From contig JAJQCA010000084.1 of NCBI GenBank assembly GCA_021202985.1, forward strand, positions 20,150 through 84,149: a stretch of 64,000 nt of DNA, read 5' to 3'. This stretch comes from Alistipes sp. Lineage in GTDB: Bacteria; Bacteroidota; Bacteroidia; Bacteroidales; Rikenellaceae. Under the pieces are notes generated by a model, which was not told where the DNA came from, did not search any database, and worked only from the letters and a program-made list of their open reading frames with translations. Shown one piece after another: positions 27,850 through 36,609 of the stretch (position 1 is its first letter; each line of letters opens with the position of its first letter). Made by a program: the position numbers and the translations under genes.

Positions 27850-27915
27850 GTATTATAAATGTAATACCGAAGGCCCGATCCGACCATAGAGTAACCGCTG
27901 GTAATAAAAAATAGG

Positions 27916-27923
27916 TACTTTTG
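27916..27923 (+). promoter_or_regulatory. -7 element upstream of MBL hydrolase
   Basis: TACTTTTG, 54 nt before the ATG at 27978; -33 box not obvious. Confidence 0.4.
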
Positions 27924-27977
27924 TAGCAAGACAAAAAGTGTTGTTCTCTTATATTACTTTTACAGGAAAATATTGTT

Positions 27978-28658
27978 ATGATAACCATACACACACTAAC
28001 ATTCAACCCCTTTCAGGAGAATACCTACATCTTGTCGGCTCCCGGAGGGGAATGCGTTGTTATCGATGCGGGCAACTATTCCGCGGCCGAGGACAGGCAG
28101 ATCAGCGCCTTCATCGAGGAAAAGGGGCTGAAACCCGTGATTGCCATAAATACCCACGGCCATGTGGACCATATACTCGGCGTGCAATACCTTAAGGATA
28201 CATACGGAATCCCGTTCGCCCTGCGCCGGGAAGATGATTTTCTGGTTGAGACCGCGCCGCAGCACGGGCAGATTTACGGTTTCCAGGTCGGGGAAGTTCC
28301 CAAAGTGGAGCAGGACCTGTCGGCCGTGGAGTCAATCCCTCTCGGCGATACCGGGCTGCAAATAATTCACACACCCGGACACACACCGGGTCATGTGTGT
28401 TTTTTCGAGCCTCACACACGGTCGCTATTTTGCGGTGATACGGTATTCCGTGAAAGCATCGGCCGCACCGACCTTCCCGGGGGTGATTACAGTTGGATAA
28501 TGCGGAGCATCCTCGATAAAATTATCCCGCTCGGGGACGATGTTACACTATACCCGGGCCACGGCCCAAAAACCACCATCGGCCACGAGGTACTTTACAA
28601 CCCGTTTATAGTGGAGGTTCTCAACGGCGATGTGAATTACCAGGCGCCGGAAAAATAA
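27978..28658 (+). CDS. MBL-fold hydrolase, glyoxalase II-like
   Basis: Metallo-beta-lactamase fold hydrolase of the GloB-related group: [33 protein letters not shown] (H-x-H-x-D-H), [31 protein letters not shown] and [14 protein letters not shown]. Two metal ions are expected. 226 residues. The GRTDLPGG motif is usual for small cytosolic hydroxyacylglutathione-hydrolase-like proteins; the substrate is unknown, and Bacteroidota generally lack glutathione. trmD follows after 73 nt. Confidence 0.85.
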   Translation: MITIHTLTFNPFQENTYILSAPGGECVVIDAGNYSAAEDRQISAFIEEKGLKPVIAINTHGHVDHILGVQYLKDTYGIPFALRREDDFLVETAPQHGQIYGFQVGEVPKVEQDLSAVESIPLGDTGLQIIHTPGHTPGHVCFFEPHTRSLFCGDTVFRESIGRTDLPGGDYSWIMRSILDKIIPLGDDVTLYPGHGPKTTIGHEVLYNPFIVEVLNGDVNYQAPEK

Positions 28659-28731
28659 CCGTCCGTACGCGCGGCTCCCGTCTTCTGACAATACGGGATG
28701 GTTACCCGTATGTTTTTTAGCGAAATTAACG

Positions 28732-29412
28732 ATGAGAATTGATCTACTTACTGTCGTACCCGAACTGCTGGCCTCACCACTCAACGAGTCGATATTGCGT
28801 CGGGTGCAGGAGAAGGGGCTGGCCGAAATCGTGGTCCACAATATCCGCGACTGGGCGGAAGGCCGACACCGGCAGGTGGACGACTATCCGTTCGGGGGCG
28901 AGGCCGGTATGGTGCTAAAACCCGAACCGGTGTTCCGGTGTATCGAAGAGTTAAAAAGCCAAAGGGTTTACGATGAGGTCATATACACCTCACCCGACGG
29001 GGTGCTGTACGACCAGCGGGAGGCCAACCGGCTGTCGACACTCGGTAATATAATTATACTGTGCGGTCACTACAAGGGCATCGACCACCGTATCCGCGAA
29101 CACCTGATTACCCGTGAGATATCCATAGGCGACTACGTACTTACGGGCGGTGAACTGGCTGCGGCCATCATAGCCGACAGTGTGGTGCGCATAATCCCAG
29201 GTGCCATCGGAGACGAGGCTTCGGCCCTGACTGACAGTTTTCAGGACGGCCTGCTTGCACCGCCTGTATACACACGCCCGGCTGAGTTTAACGGTTGGCA
29301 GGTTCCCGGTGTGCTCCTGTCCGGCAATTTCGCCGAAATCGAAAAGTGGCGCGAATCGCAGGCGCTCGAACGGACACGCCGGTTGCGGCCGGACCTTCTG
29401 GAAGATGTTTAA
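28732..29412 (+). CDS. trmD: tRNA (guanine37-N1)-methyltransferase
   Basis: SPOUT-class enzyme that methylates G37 of tRNA to prevent frameshifting. N-terminus [20 protein letters not shown]; the knot region includes [30 protein letters not shown] and [18 protein letters not shown]. Catalytic Asp in [12 protein letters not shown]. 226 residues, standard. lpxB follows 21 nt later and is probably cotranscribed. Confidence 0.95.
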   Translation: MRIDLLTVVPELLASPLNESILRRVQEKGLAEIVVHNIRDWAEGRHRQVDDYPFGGEAGMVLKPEPVFRCIEELKSQRVYDEVIYTSPDGVLYDQREANRLSTLGNIIILCGHYKGIDHRIREHLITREISIGDYVLTGGELAAAIIADSVVRIIPGAIGDEASALTDSFQDGLLAPPVYTRPAEFNGWQVPGVLLSGNFAEIEKWRESQALERTRRLRPDLLEDV

Positions 29413-29433
29413 TTTTCAGGAAGACCAAAGACA

Positions 29434-30582
29434 ATGAGATACTACCTTATAGCCGGCGAGGCTTCCGGCGATTTGCACGGTGCGAACCTTATGGCGGGTA
29501 TTCTGAAGGCGGACCCGGACGCCCGGTTCCGCTTCTGGGGCGGCGACCGGATGGCAGAAGTGGGCGGTGCGGAAAACCTTGCCCGGCACTATAAGACCGC
29601 CTCTTTTTTCGGACTGGCGGAGGTGGCCTTGCACCTGCCGGAGATTTTCCGGCAAATCCGTGAGTGCAAACGGGATATCGACAGCTACCGGCCCGATGCC
29701 GTTATCCTTATCGACTATCCGGGGTTTAATTTTAGAATGGCCAAATATGCGCACGGGAAGGGTTACCCGGTGTTCTATTATATCTCACCGAAGGTGTGGG
29801 CCTGGAAGGAATCGCGGGTGGAGAAGATACGGAAATATGTGGACCGCCTGTTTATTATCTTTCCGTTCGAGGTCGATTATTTTGCCCGCAAGGGTATCGA
29901 CGCGATATTCGAGGGTAATCCGCTGGCCGATGTGGTGGCCGCCCGTCGGGCGGATATCCCGCCACGGGAAGAATTCTTTGCAAGTAACGGCATACCGGAC
30001 GATAGGCCGCTGGTTGCCCTTCTGGCCGGTAGCCGCCGAAGCGAGATTAAATACAACCTGCCGTTTATGGCGGCGCTGTCGCAACGATTTCCGGGCCACA
30101 GGTTCGTGGTGGCCGGAGTCGACTGGCTCGACCGGAGGTTGTACGACCGGTTGCTGGAGGGCACCGGCGTAGGGTTCGTCAGCGGTGCGACATATCCCCT
30201 GCTGGCATACAGCGAAGCGGCGGTTGTCTGCTCGGGCACGGCCACGCTCGAAACCGCACTTATGAATGTTCCCGAGGTAGTCTGCTACCGCAAGGACGCG
30301 CTGTCGGTATTTATCGGAAGGTTCCTCGTAAAGATAAAGTTCATATCGCTGGTCAACCTTATAATGGACCGCGAGGTGGTCAGGGAGCTTATCCAGCAGG
30401 ATATGACGCTCGACAACGCGGCCGAAGAGCTTCGCGCACTGCTACCCGGCGGCCGGAAGCGGGAGAAAATGCTCGGGGATTTCGCCGAACTGGCGCGGCT
30501 CGTAGGCGGCTCAGGGGCGTCGGACCGCTTCGGAGAGCGCATGGTATCGGAGCTTACCGCGATACGGGGCATGCCGGAATAA
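29434..30582 (+). CDS. lpxB: Lipid-A-disaccharide synthase
   Basis: GT19 glycosyltransferase joining UDP-diacylglucosamine and lipid X on the inner membrane. N-terminal MRYYLIAGEASGDLHGANLM is diagnostic; AYYISPKVWAWKESRV-type motif (YYISPKVWAWKES), ALLAGSRRSEIKYNLPF and VCSGTATLETALMNVPEVVC follow. 382 residues, normal. It shows that the cell makes lipid A, consistent with a Gram-negative envelope. Follows trmD. Confidence 0.95.
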   Translation: MRYYLIAGEASGDLHGANLMAGILKADPDARFRFWGGDRMAEVGGAENLARHYKTASFFGLAEVALHLPEIFRQIRECKRDIDSYRPDAVILIDYPGFNFRMAKYAHGKGYPVFYYISPKVWAWKESRVEKIRKYVDRLFIIFPFEVDYFARKGIDAIFEGNPLADVVAARRADIPPREEFFASNGIPDDRPLVALLAGSRRSEIKYNLPFMAALSQRFPGHRFVVAGVDWLDRRLYDRLLEGTGVGFVSGATYPLLAYSEAAVVCSGTATLETALMNVPEVVCYRKDALSVFIGRFLVKIKFISLVNLIMDREVVRELIQQDMTLDNAAEELRALLPGGRKREKMLGDFAELARLVGGSGASDRFGERMVSELTAIRGMPE

Positions 30583-30715
30583 ATAAATTGACCATACGCT
30601 ATTAACCTTAGCGGCCCGCCACCCCGTCCCTGCCGGGACGCAAGTTTGTCTGGGACAGGCTTAATAAGCTGATGGCGTAATGCAAAATATAGATCCAAAA
30701 TGAAAAGCGGAAATT

Positions 30716-31339
30716 ATGAAAATTGTATGCATAGGCCGTAATTACAGCGAGCACATTAAGGAGTTGGACAATACGAGGGAAATCCCCTCGGTGCCGCAGT
30801 TCTTTATAAAACCCGATACGGCGCTTCTGCGCAATAACGACCCGTTTTATATCCCCTCGTTCAGCCGGGAGGTCCATTATGAGACTGAACTGGTTGTGAA
30901 GATAACCCGGGTGGTAAAGTCCATCGAAGAGAAGTTCGCCCACCGCTGTTACGACGAGGTGGGGCTGGGTATCGATTTTACCGCGCGCGACATACAACGC
31001 GACTGCATAGCCCGAGGCCTTCCGTGGGAGATTTGCAAGGGGTTCGACCGGTCGGCCGCCGTGTCGCCGGAGTTTATCAAACTCTCCGAACTCGGTGGGA
31101 ACATACAGGACCTGCGGTTCGAGATGAGCCTTAACGGGCAGGTTCGGCAGCAAGGCGATACCTCGCAGATGATATTCGGTGTGGACCGTATTATATCGTA
31201 CGTTTCGCAGTTCGTCACCCTTAAAATAGGTGACCTGCTGTTCACCGGTACCCCGGTAGGCGTGGGCCCCGTCGCCATAGGCGACCGGCTGGAAGCCTCG
31301 CTATGCGGACGTAAACTGTTCGATTTCGATATCAAATAG
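30716..31339 (+). CDS. Fumarylacetoacetate hydrolase family protein
   Basis: Metal-dependent FAH-fold hydrolase/isomerase. Motifs: CIGRNYSEHIKEL, HYETELVVKITRVVKSIEEK (metal ligands E-x-E), GLGIDFTARDIQ, CKGFDRSAAVSPEFIKL and GDLLFTGTPVGVGPVAIGD. 207 residues, the short FAH form with only the catalytic domain, as in YcgM-like acylpyruvate hydrolases. Substrate unknown. Copy B of the short repeat follows it. Confidence 0.85.
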   Translation: MKIVCIGRNYSEHIKELDNTREIPSVPQFFIKPDTALLRNNDPFYIPSFSREVHYETELVVKITRVVKSIEEKFAHRCYDEVGLGIDFTARDIQRDCIARGLPWEICKGFDRSAAVSPEFIKLSELGGNIQDLRFEMSLNGQVRQQGDTSQMIFGVDRIISYVSQFVTLKIGDLLFTGTPVGVGPVAIGDRLEASLCGRKLFDFDIK

Positions 31340-31364
31340 TTTTGTCTCGGAGGTTTAATTAAAT

Positions 31365-31393
31365 GTCATTCTGAGCATAAGCGGAGAATCTGC
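31365..31393 (+). repeat. Short dispersed repeat, copy B
   Basis: GTCATTCTGAGC...GAGAATCTGC, 29 nt, matching copies A (27821-27849) and C (37757 onward). It lies in the FAH-SDR spacer. Confidence 0.5.
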
Positions 31394-31507
31394 ATTAAAT
31401 CGAAGGGGAATCGCCCAGGGGTTTCTTTGCCGCTTAATACCCGGTAATGCGGAAAAAATTTGAAAGGCCGCGCAGAAATAATTATCTTGGCGAATTAAGT
31501 TTCCGAT

Positions 31508-32245
31508 ATGGCGAAAAGGACAGTTAAACCGGGTGCAATCGTGATTGGGGCCTCTTCCGGCATAGGAAGGGAGACTGCGCGGCTGCTCGCTAACCTGGGT
31601 ACATACTCCAAGGTCGGCATCACGGGCCGCCGCGGCCTTATGCTCGAAGATACCGCGCAGGTGAACCCCGACCGGTTCGAGATAGCGGTTTTCGACGCCA
31701 CGGAAGAAGATGCCGTAAACGAACTGGGACGCCTTATTAACACGCTGGGCGATGTAGAACTTATAGTTGTTTGCAGCGGGACGGGAGATGTTAATGAAAA
31801 GCTGGACGAAGCGGTGGAGCTGAATACGGTTAAACTTAACGTCGAGGCATTCACGCGCATAGTGGGTTACGCTTATAATTACCTGGAGGTACGCGGAGGA
31901 GGTAGCCTCGCCGCGGTAACCTCGGTAATGGGCCTTCGCGGAAGCCGGGGCGCACCCGCATACGCGGCATCGAAAGCCTACCAGATCAATTACCTGGAGG
32001 GTCTGCGTCAGAAGGCCCGCAGGGAGAAGAGCAAGGTGACGGTGACCGATATCCGACCCGGTTCGGTACGCACCGATATGATGAAAGGCGAAGGCCATTT
32101 CTGGATACCGGAGCCTTACAGGGCCGCAGAGCTGGTTGTGGAATCGGTAAATTTCCGCCGTAAGGTGTGTTATGTTTCCCGCCGCTGGAGCCTTGTGGGC
32201 GCGCTGTTGAAAATGCTTCCCCGCCGGGTGCACGAAAGGATGTAA
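31508..32245 (+). CDS. SDR family oxidoreductase
   Basis: Short-chain dehydrogenase with the cofactor loop IVIGASSGIGRETARLLAN (T/S-G-x-x-x-G-x-G type), CSGTGDVN, catalytic Ser in AAVTSVMGLRGSRG, and Y-x-x-x-K in APAYAASKAYQIN. C-terminal VTDIRPGSVRTDMM is the usual P-G motif. 245 residues; NADP(H) preference cannot be read with confidence. maf follows 18 nt later, so they are cotranscribed. Confidence 0.88.
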   Translation: MAKRTVKPGAIVIGASSGIGRETARLLANLGTYSKVGITGRRGLMLEDTAQVNPDRFEIAVFDATEEDAVNELGRLINTLGDVELIVVCSGTGDVNEKLDEAVELNTVKLNVEAFTRIVGYAYNYLEVRGGGSLAAVTSVMGLRGSRGAPAYAASKAYQINYLEGLRQKARREKSKVTVTDIRPGSVRTDMMKGEGHFWIPEPYRAAELVVESVNFRRKVCYVSRRWSLVGALLKMLPRRVHERM

Positions 32246-32263
32246 AAACTATCTAATAATACT

Positions 32264-32869
32264 ATGCTTTTAAAAGATAAACTCGAAGGAAAAAGGCTGA
32301 TACTGGCCAGCCGTTCGCCTCGCCGCAGGGAACTTCTTGCAGGGTGCGGGCTGCGTTTCGAACTGGCGGACGATTTCGAGGCCGAGGAGATATACCCCGA
32401 GGAACTTACACCTGCTGAAGTACCGGCATACCTTGCCAAACTAAAATCTGCCGCCTACCCGCATAAGCTGGGTCCGGACGATATAATAATTACCGCAGAT
32501 ACGATTGTGGTGCTGGACAATGAGATACTCGGTAAACCCGCTGATAAAGATGAAGCCGTATCCATGCTCTCCCGCCTTTCCGGGTGCAGACACACGGTGG
32601 TAACGGGTGTGGTGATACGGAGTAACAAGGCTATGGAGTGTTTCTCGGTGAAATCCGACGTCTGGTTTCGCCGCCTGAGGGACGACGAGATTGAATACTA
32701 CGTCGACAATTTCCTGCCGCTGGATAAGGCGGGGGCATACGGCATACAGGAGTGGATAGGGTATATAGGCATAGGCCGTATCGAGGGCTCTTTTTATAAT
32801 GTGATGGGCCTGCCGATACAATCTCTATACGTGAACCTCGAGAAGTTTATCGACGATTACATGATGTAA
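32264..32869 (+). CDS. maf: Maf-family nucleoside triphosphate pyrophosphatase
   Basis: Hydrolyses non-canonical or dTTP/UTP nucleotides to monophosphates. N-terminal RLILASRSPRRRELLAGCGL is the Maf signature; DDIIITADTIVVLDNEILGKP holds the catalytic Asp, and DKAGAYGIQEWIGYIGIGRI closes the fold. 201 residues. The YhdE-type (dTTPase) motif set fits better than YceF. Ends the SDR-maf pair. Confidence 0.9.
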   Translation: MLLKDKLEGKRLILASRSPRRRELLAGCGLRFELADDFEAEEIYPEELTPAEVPAYLAKLKSAAYPHKLGPDDIIITADTIVVLDNEILGKPADKDEAVSMLSRLSGCRHTVVTGVVIRSNKAMECFSVKSDVWFRRLRDDEIEYYVDNFLPLDKAGAYGIQEWIGYIGIGRIEGSFYNVMGLPIQSLYVNLEKFIDDYMM

Positions 32870-33038
32870 TAGGCACCCGTTCATCTGTTTGTAGAAGGGC
32901 GCGTAATGGGATTGTGAGCGTTGGAAGTAAATTAGGCAATGGCCACTGAAACGGGGTAAACGTTGGTTTCATATAGGCGCAAATATTATGAATCGTTTTG
33001 CGCGGGCTTATGTGACAAGTAACTCAAACATACACAAT

Positions 33039-35153
33039 ATGACAAGAAAATTGATACTTGCCGGGGCGGTATTGCTTCTGGCCCTCTCCGGGGCTAAGGC
33101 AGACGAAGGGATGTGGCTCCCGAGCCTTATCGGCGACAGGATAGAAGATATGAAGGCAAAGGGTTTCCGACTGGAGGCCTCCGACATTTACGATATCAAC
33201 AACGCTTCCATGAAAGACGCCATCGTGCTGTTCGGTCGGGGTTGTACGGGCGAACTTATCTCGACCGAGGGCTTGCTGGTTACCAACCACCATTGCGGCT
33301 ACAGCCAGATTCAGCGCCACAGCTCGGTGGAACACAATTACCTCGAAAACGGTTTCTGGGCCATGGACCGCTCGGAGGAGCTGCCCAACATGGGTTTGAC
33401 GGTTACATTCCTCGTGAGGATGGAGGATGTGACGGACCGTGTGCTCGCCGGCACCGAAGGCCTCGAGGACGGACCCGACCGTGACGCTGTGATAAAGGCC
33501 AACGAAAACGCTGTAAAAGCCGAAGCTGTGGAGGGTACCCATTACAAGGCCGCGGTATCGAAATTTTACTATGGAAACCAGTTCTACCTCTATGTAAACG
33601 AGGTGTTCGAGGATGTGAGGCTGGTGGGTGCACCGCCCTCGTCGGTGGGTAAGTTCGGCGGTGATACCGACAACTGGATGTGGCCGCGCCATACGGGCGA
33701 TTTTTCCCTGTTCCGTATTTATGCCGGCCCGGACAATAAACCGGCCCCGTACAGCCCGGACAATGTGCCTTACGAACCGAAAAAATATTTCCCCGTCTCT
33801 ACCAGAGGCGTCTCGGAAGGCGACTTCACGATGGTTTACGGTTTCCCGGGAACAACTATGCAGTTTATAACATCAGATGCGGTGAACTATGTGTTGAACC
33901 ATTCAAATCCCGTCAAAATCGGGCTTCGTACTAAACGCCTCGAAATTATCGAAGACTATTGGAAGGATTCCGAGGCTATCCGGATTGCATACGCGGCCAA
34001 ACACTCGGGAATTGCCAACGCCTGGAAGAAATGGCAGGGCGAAAGCCTCGGCCTGGAACGTCTCGGCACCGTAGCCAAAAAACAGGCGCTCGAAAAGGCG
34101 TTCGAACAATGGGCATCCGGTAAACCGGAGTACGAGGGCCTGACACGTAGGATGGCAGAGGTTTATGAAACGATATTTCCGTATGCGCTCGCGAGGGATT
34201 ACTATAACGAAACCCTGCGGGCAATCGAGATAATCGGGTTCGCCGCCCTGCTGGACGGACCGACCGTTAAACCCGGCGAACCGCTGCCACCCGCATTCGA
34301 AAATTTTTATGCCGACTACTACCGGGATATCGACATTACGACCGCCGCATTTCTCGTGGAGAGTTACCTTGAGGCGATGAACCGAAACGAATTCCGGCCG
34401 TCCTCGCTCCACCGCATATCGAGAATGGGTGTGGACACCGGTGCGTTCCTCGACCGGTTGTACGGCGAGACCAGGCTGTTCGACCGGGAAGCGGTGGAGG
34501 CGGCATTGGCCGATTCGGTATCGTGGGCTCAGTTCCGCGATAACGACTATGCTGTGACGATATACCGTGACTTCGATTCTTTCTATAAAGAAAGTATTGC
34601 CGAACCTTATGACCGTTATAGTAAAGAACTGGACGGACTTTACCGCATGTGGGTGCGCGGTCTTATCGAGTTCAGCGGGGAAGGAGGAGAGGCCGGCGAC
34701 CTCTTCCCGGACGCCAACCTTACCCTTCGGGTAGCTTACGGCCGGGTGGGCGGGTATTCGCCCGAGGATGCGGTCTGGCACGGCCATGTCTCGACGGTGG
34801 CCGGAATACTGGACAAGAACCGGACAGCCAACGGCGATTATTACCTTAATGAACAGGTTTACGAACTTTTTACATCGGGTGATTACGGCCGCTGGACAAC
34901 GGACGGCACGGTGCCGGTCTGCTTCCTGGCGAACAACCACACAACCGGTGGTAACTCCGGTAGTCCGGTAATAAATTCGGATGGGGAGCTGGTGGGTGTG
35001 AATTTCGACCGGACATGGCTCAGCACTATGAGCGATATCGAGTTCGACCCGGTGATGTGCCGTAATATTTCGCTCGATATACGCTATATGCTTTTCATAG
35101 TAGATAAATTGGGCGGTGCATCCTATCTGTTCGATGAGATGGACCTGCGGTAA
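33039..35153 (+). CDS. S46 family dipeptidyl-peptidase, DPP11-like
   Basis: Periplasmic serine exopeptidase removing N-terminal dipeptides. A signal peptide lies at residues 1-22 from the ATG at 33039 (KLILAGAVLLLALSGAKA), favoured over an open extension of 17 codons. Catalytic His is in VTNHHCGYSQIQ, Asp in GGDTDNWMWPRHTGDF, and Ser in TTGGNSGSPVIN. The following NFDRTW has Arg where DPP7 has Gly, the residue reported to set Asp/Glu specificity in DPP11. 704 residues, normal for the family. Such enzymes support peptide use in asaccharolytic or gut Bacteroidales. A strong terminator follows. Confidence 0.92.
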   Translation: MTRKLILAGAVLLLALSGAKADEGMWLPSLIGDRIEDMKAKGFRLEASDIYDINNASMKDAIVLFGRGCTGELISTEGLLVTNHHCGYSQIQRHSSVEHNYLENGFWAMDRSEELPNMGLTVTFLVRMEDVTDRVLAGTEGLEDGPDRDAVIKANENAVKAEAVEGTHYKAAVSKFYYGNQFYLYVNEVFEDVRLVGAPPSSVGKFGGDTDNWMWPRHTGDFSLFRIYAGPDNKPAPYSPDNVPYEPKKYFPVSTRGVSEGDFTMVYGFPGTTMQFITSDAVNYVLNHSNPVKIGLRTKRLEIIEDYWKDSEAIRIAYAAKHSGIANAWKKWQGESLGLERLGTVAKKQALEKAFEQWASGKPEYEGLTRRMAEVYETIFPYALARDYYNETLRAIEIIGFAALLDGPTVKPGEPLPPAFENFYADYYRDIDITTAAFLVESYLEAMNRNEFRPSSLHRISRMGVDTGAFLDRLYGETRLFDREAVEAALADSVSWAQFRDNDYAVTIYRDFDSFYKESIAEPYDRYSKELDGLYRMWVRGLIEFSGEGGEAGDLFPDANLTLRVAYGRVGGYSPEDAVWHGHVSTVAGILDKNRTANGDYYLNEQVYELFTSGDYGRWTTDGTVPVCFLANNHTTGGNSGSPVINSDGELVGVNFDRTWLSTMSDIEFDPVMCRNISLDIRYMLFIVDKLGGASYLFDEMDLR

Positions 35154-35176
35154 CGGGGCAGGACGCTAAATAATAT

Positions 35177-35210
35177 GGCCGGGGATTTTCGTATTCCCGG
35201 CTTTTTTATT
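35177..35210 (+). terminator. Terminator of the S46 peptidase gene
   Basis: Stem GCCGGGGA/TTCCCGGC at 35178-35201 followed by TTTTTTATT. Confidence 0.85.
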
Positions 35211-35365
35211 TGGTGGAAGTTTGCGATTGGAGGATCCGGTTTTGCCGGCTAAAGCAGGTTATGACGTATCCTGCATTTATTACCCGTCACATATAGTTGT
35301 AAAGTGAATGTTCCGTGTAGCTTTCAAAATGATTTAGTGCTGACATGGCATTTGACTCCGGATAC
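35211..35365. other. Intergenic, nothing recognised
   Basis: Between the S46 terminator and the candidate RNA. No ORF or promoter of credible strength. Confidence 0.5.
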
Positions 35366-35405
35366 AAAAAAAACAGGAGCGGGCAGATGGCACCTTCCCG
35401 CTCCC
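35366..35405 (-). terminator. Minus-strand terminator
   Basis: Arms GGAGCGGG (35376-35383) and CCCGCTCC (35397-35404). On the minus strand they are followed by TGTTTTTTTT. No annotated minus gene needs it, which is why a small RNA is proposed. Confidence 0.75.
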
Positions 35406-35560
35406 GGATGTTGCCGGAAATCCTTAACCTTTTCCAGCACACCAATTATCTAATTATTCAGCCGATAGTATGGACATACTATTTCTATTACTACACAACC
35501 CGCCTTGAATAATGGTCATTCCTAAGTCAAGCACCAATACCCGGCGGGTTGTTGTTATAA
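35366..35560 (-). ncRNA. Candidate structured RNA with terminator
   Basis: On the minus strand, in order: a 10-bp stem (ACAACCCGCC pairing GGCGGGTTGT, 35496-35552), a small hairpin ATAGTATG-tcc-ATACTAT (35465-35483), a GGAAAAGGTTAAGGATTTCC-like segment, and a strong terminator hairpin (GGAGCGGG arms) followed by TGTTTTTTTT. No protein frame is credible. Length about 190 nt. No clear TAnnTTTG promoter is found upstream, and no named RNA family motif was recognised; a 6S-like RNA is one possibility. Alternatively these are simple 3' hairpins. Confidence 0.4.
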
Positions 35561-35762
35561 ATACACCTTTATAATATGTTATAAAATGACGTGACGGTTT
35601 GGTTTTTACGAAGTCCAAAAAGGTATCAGGAGAAGCTAACGCTTTGTAAACAAAACATCTGACATCAGATAAAAGCTATGTCGGCTGTGGCATGAAATTT
35701 TATATGTTTCCCGGCGGGAGTGAACGGGAGGTTGGAATTTTAAAGTTTTGTTCGATTTTTAT

Positions 35763-35770
35763 TAAATTTG
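35763..35770 (+). promoter_or_regulatory. -7 element upstream of proC
   Basis: TAAATTTG, 14 nt before the proC ATG at 35785; a nearly leaderless transcript is implied. The -33 box is only T-rich. Confidence 0.45.
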
Positions 35771-35784
35771 AAAAATTTTAGATT

Positions 35785-36576
35785 ATGAAATTAACGGTAA
35801 TAGGCGCCGGCAATATGGGCGGAGCGATAGCCCGTGGGGCGTTGGTTTCGGGTACGGTCAGGGCGGAGGACGTTACTATTTGCGACCCGGACGACGGGTT
35901 TGTGAAACAACTCTCCTCGGAGGGCTGGAAGGTAAACTATTTTGAAGACAATACGAAAGGAGTAGCCGGTGCCGATATCGTTGTGGTGGCCGTAAAACCG
36001 TGGCTGATTGAGGAGGTGCTGCGTGGGATATCGGGTGTTGTAGACAGGCAGAACCAGTCGGTAGTATCCATTGCCGCCGGTGTGCCGTTCGCCGACCTTG
36101 CAAAATATATCGGTGCCGACCGTTTCGGAGGTCCGGCCCTCTATCGTGTGATTCCCAATACGGCAATCTCTATCGGTAAAAGCGTAACTTTTATAGCATC
36201 GTACAACTCTACCGCCGAGCAGGATATACCGGTACATACCCTTTTCGCACCGCTCGGAAAAGTATTTAACGTTGGAGAAAACCAGATGCAGGCCGTCACG
36301 GCGCTCTCGTCGTCGGGTATCGCTTACGCCTATAAATATATAGAAGCGGCCACAGAGGGCGGGGTTTCGCTCGGCCTGCCGGGGGAAATGGCGCTCGAAA
36401 TCGTGCTGGCTACGGTGGACGGTGCCGTCGCAATGCTCGGGCATAACGGCTCGCTTCCCAAAACGGAGATAGACAAAGTTACCACACCGGGGGGGATCAC
36501 CCTCAAAGGTCTTGCGGCAATGGAGGACGCCGGTTTCTCACAGGCGGTAATCAAAGGCCTCGAAGCCACCAAATAG
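35785..36576 (+). CDS. proC: Pyrroline-5-carboxylate reductase
   Basis: Last step of proline synthesis: P5C plus NAD(P)H to proline. Rossmann loop KLTVIGAGNMGGAIARG at the N-terminus; VVVAVKPWLIEEVL; and the C-terminal signature ALSSSGIAYAYKYIEAATEG with VTTPGGITLKGLAAMEDAGF. 263 residues. First of the proC-proB-proA cluster; proB starts 33 nt later. Confidence 0.95.
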   Translation: MKLTVIGAGNMGGAIARGALVSGTVRAEDVTICDPDDGFVKQLSSEGWKVNYFEDNTKGVAGADIVVVAVKPWLIEEVLRGISGVVDRQNQSVVSIAAGVPFADLAKYIGADRFGGPALYRVIPNTAISIGKSVTFIASYNSTAEQDIPVHTLFAPLGKVFNVGENQMQAVTALSSSGIAYAYKYIEAATEGGVSLGLPGEMALEIVLATVDGAVAMLGHNGSLPKTEIDKVTTPGGITLKGLAAMEDAGFSQAVIKGLEATK

Positions 36577-36609
36577 CCTCTGCCTAATCCAGCCCATAAC
36601 CCGAAACTG

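Larger units (their letters stand above)
27545..27915. other. Repeat-bearing intergenic region
   Basis: 370 bp with no credible gene. It contains a long inverted repeat (27580-27596 with 27711-27726) and one copy of a short dispersed repeat (27821-27849), both listed separately. A TACATTTG on the minus strand at 27774-27767 could be a promoter, but its -33 box is misplaced. Confidence 0.5.
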
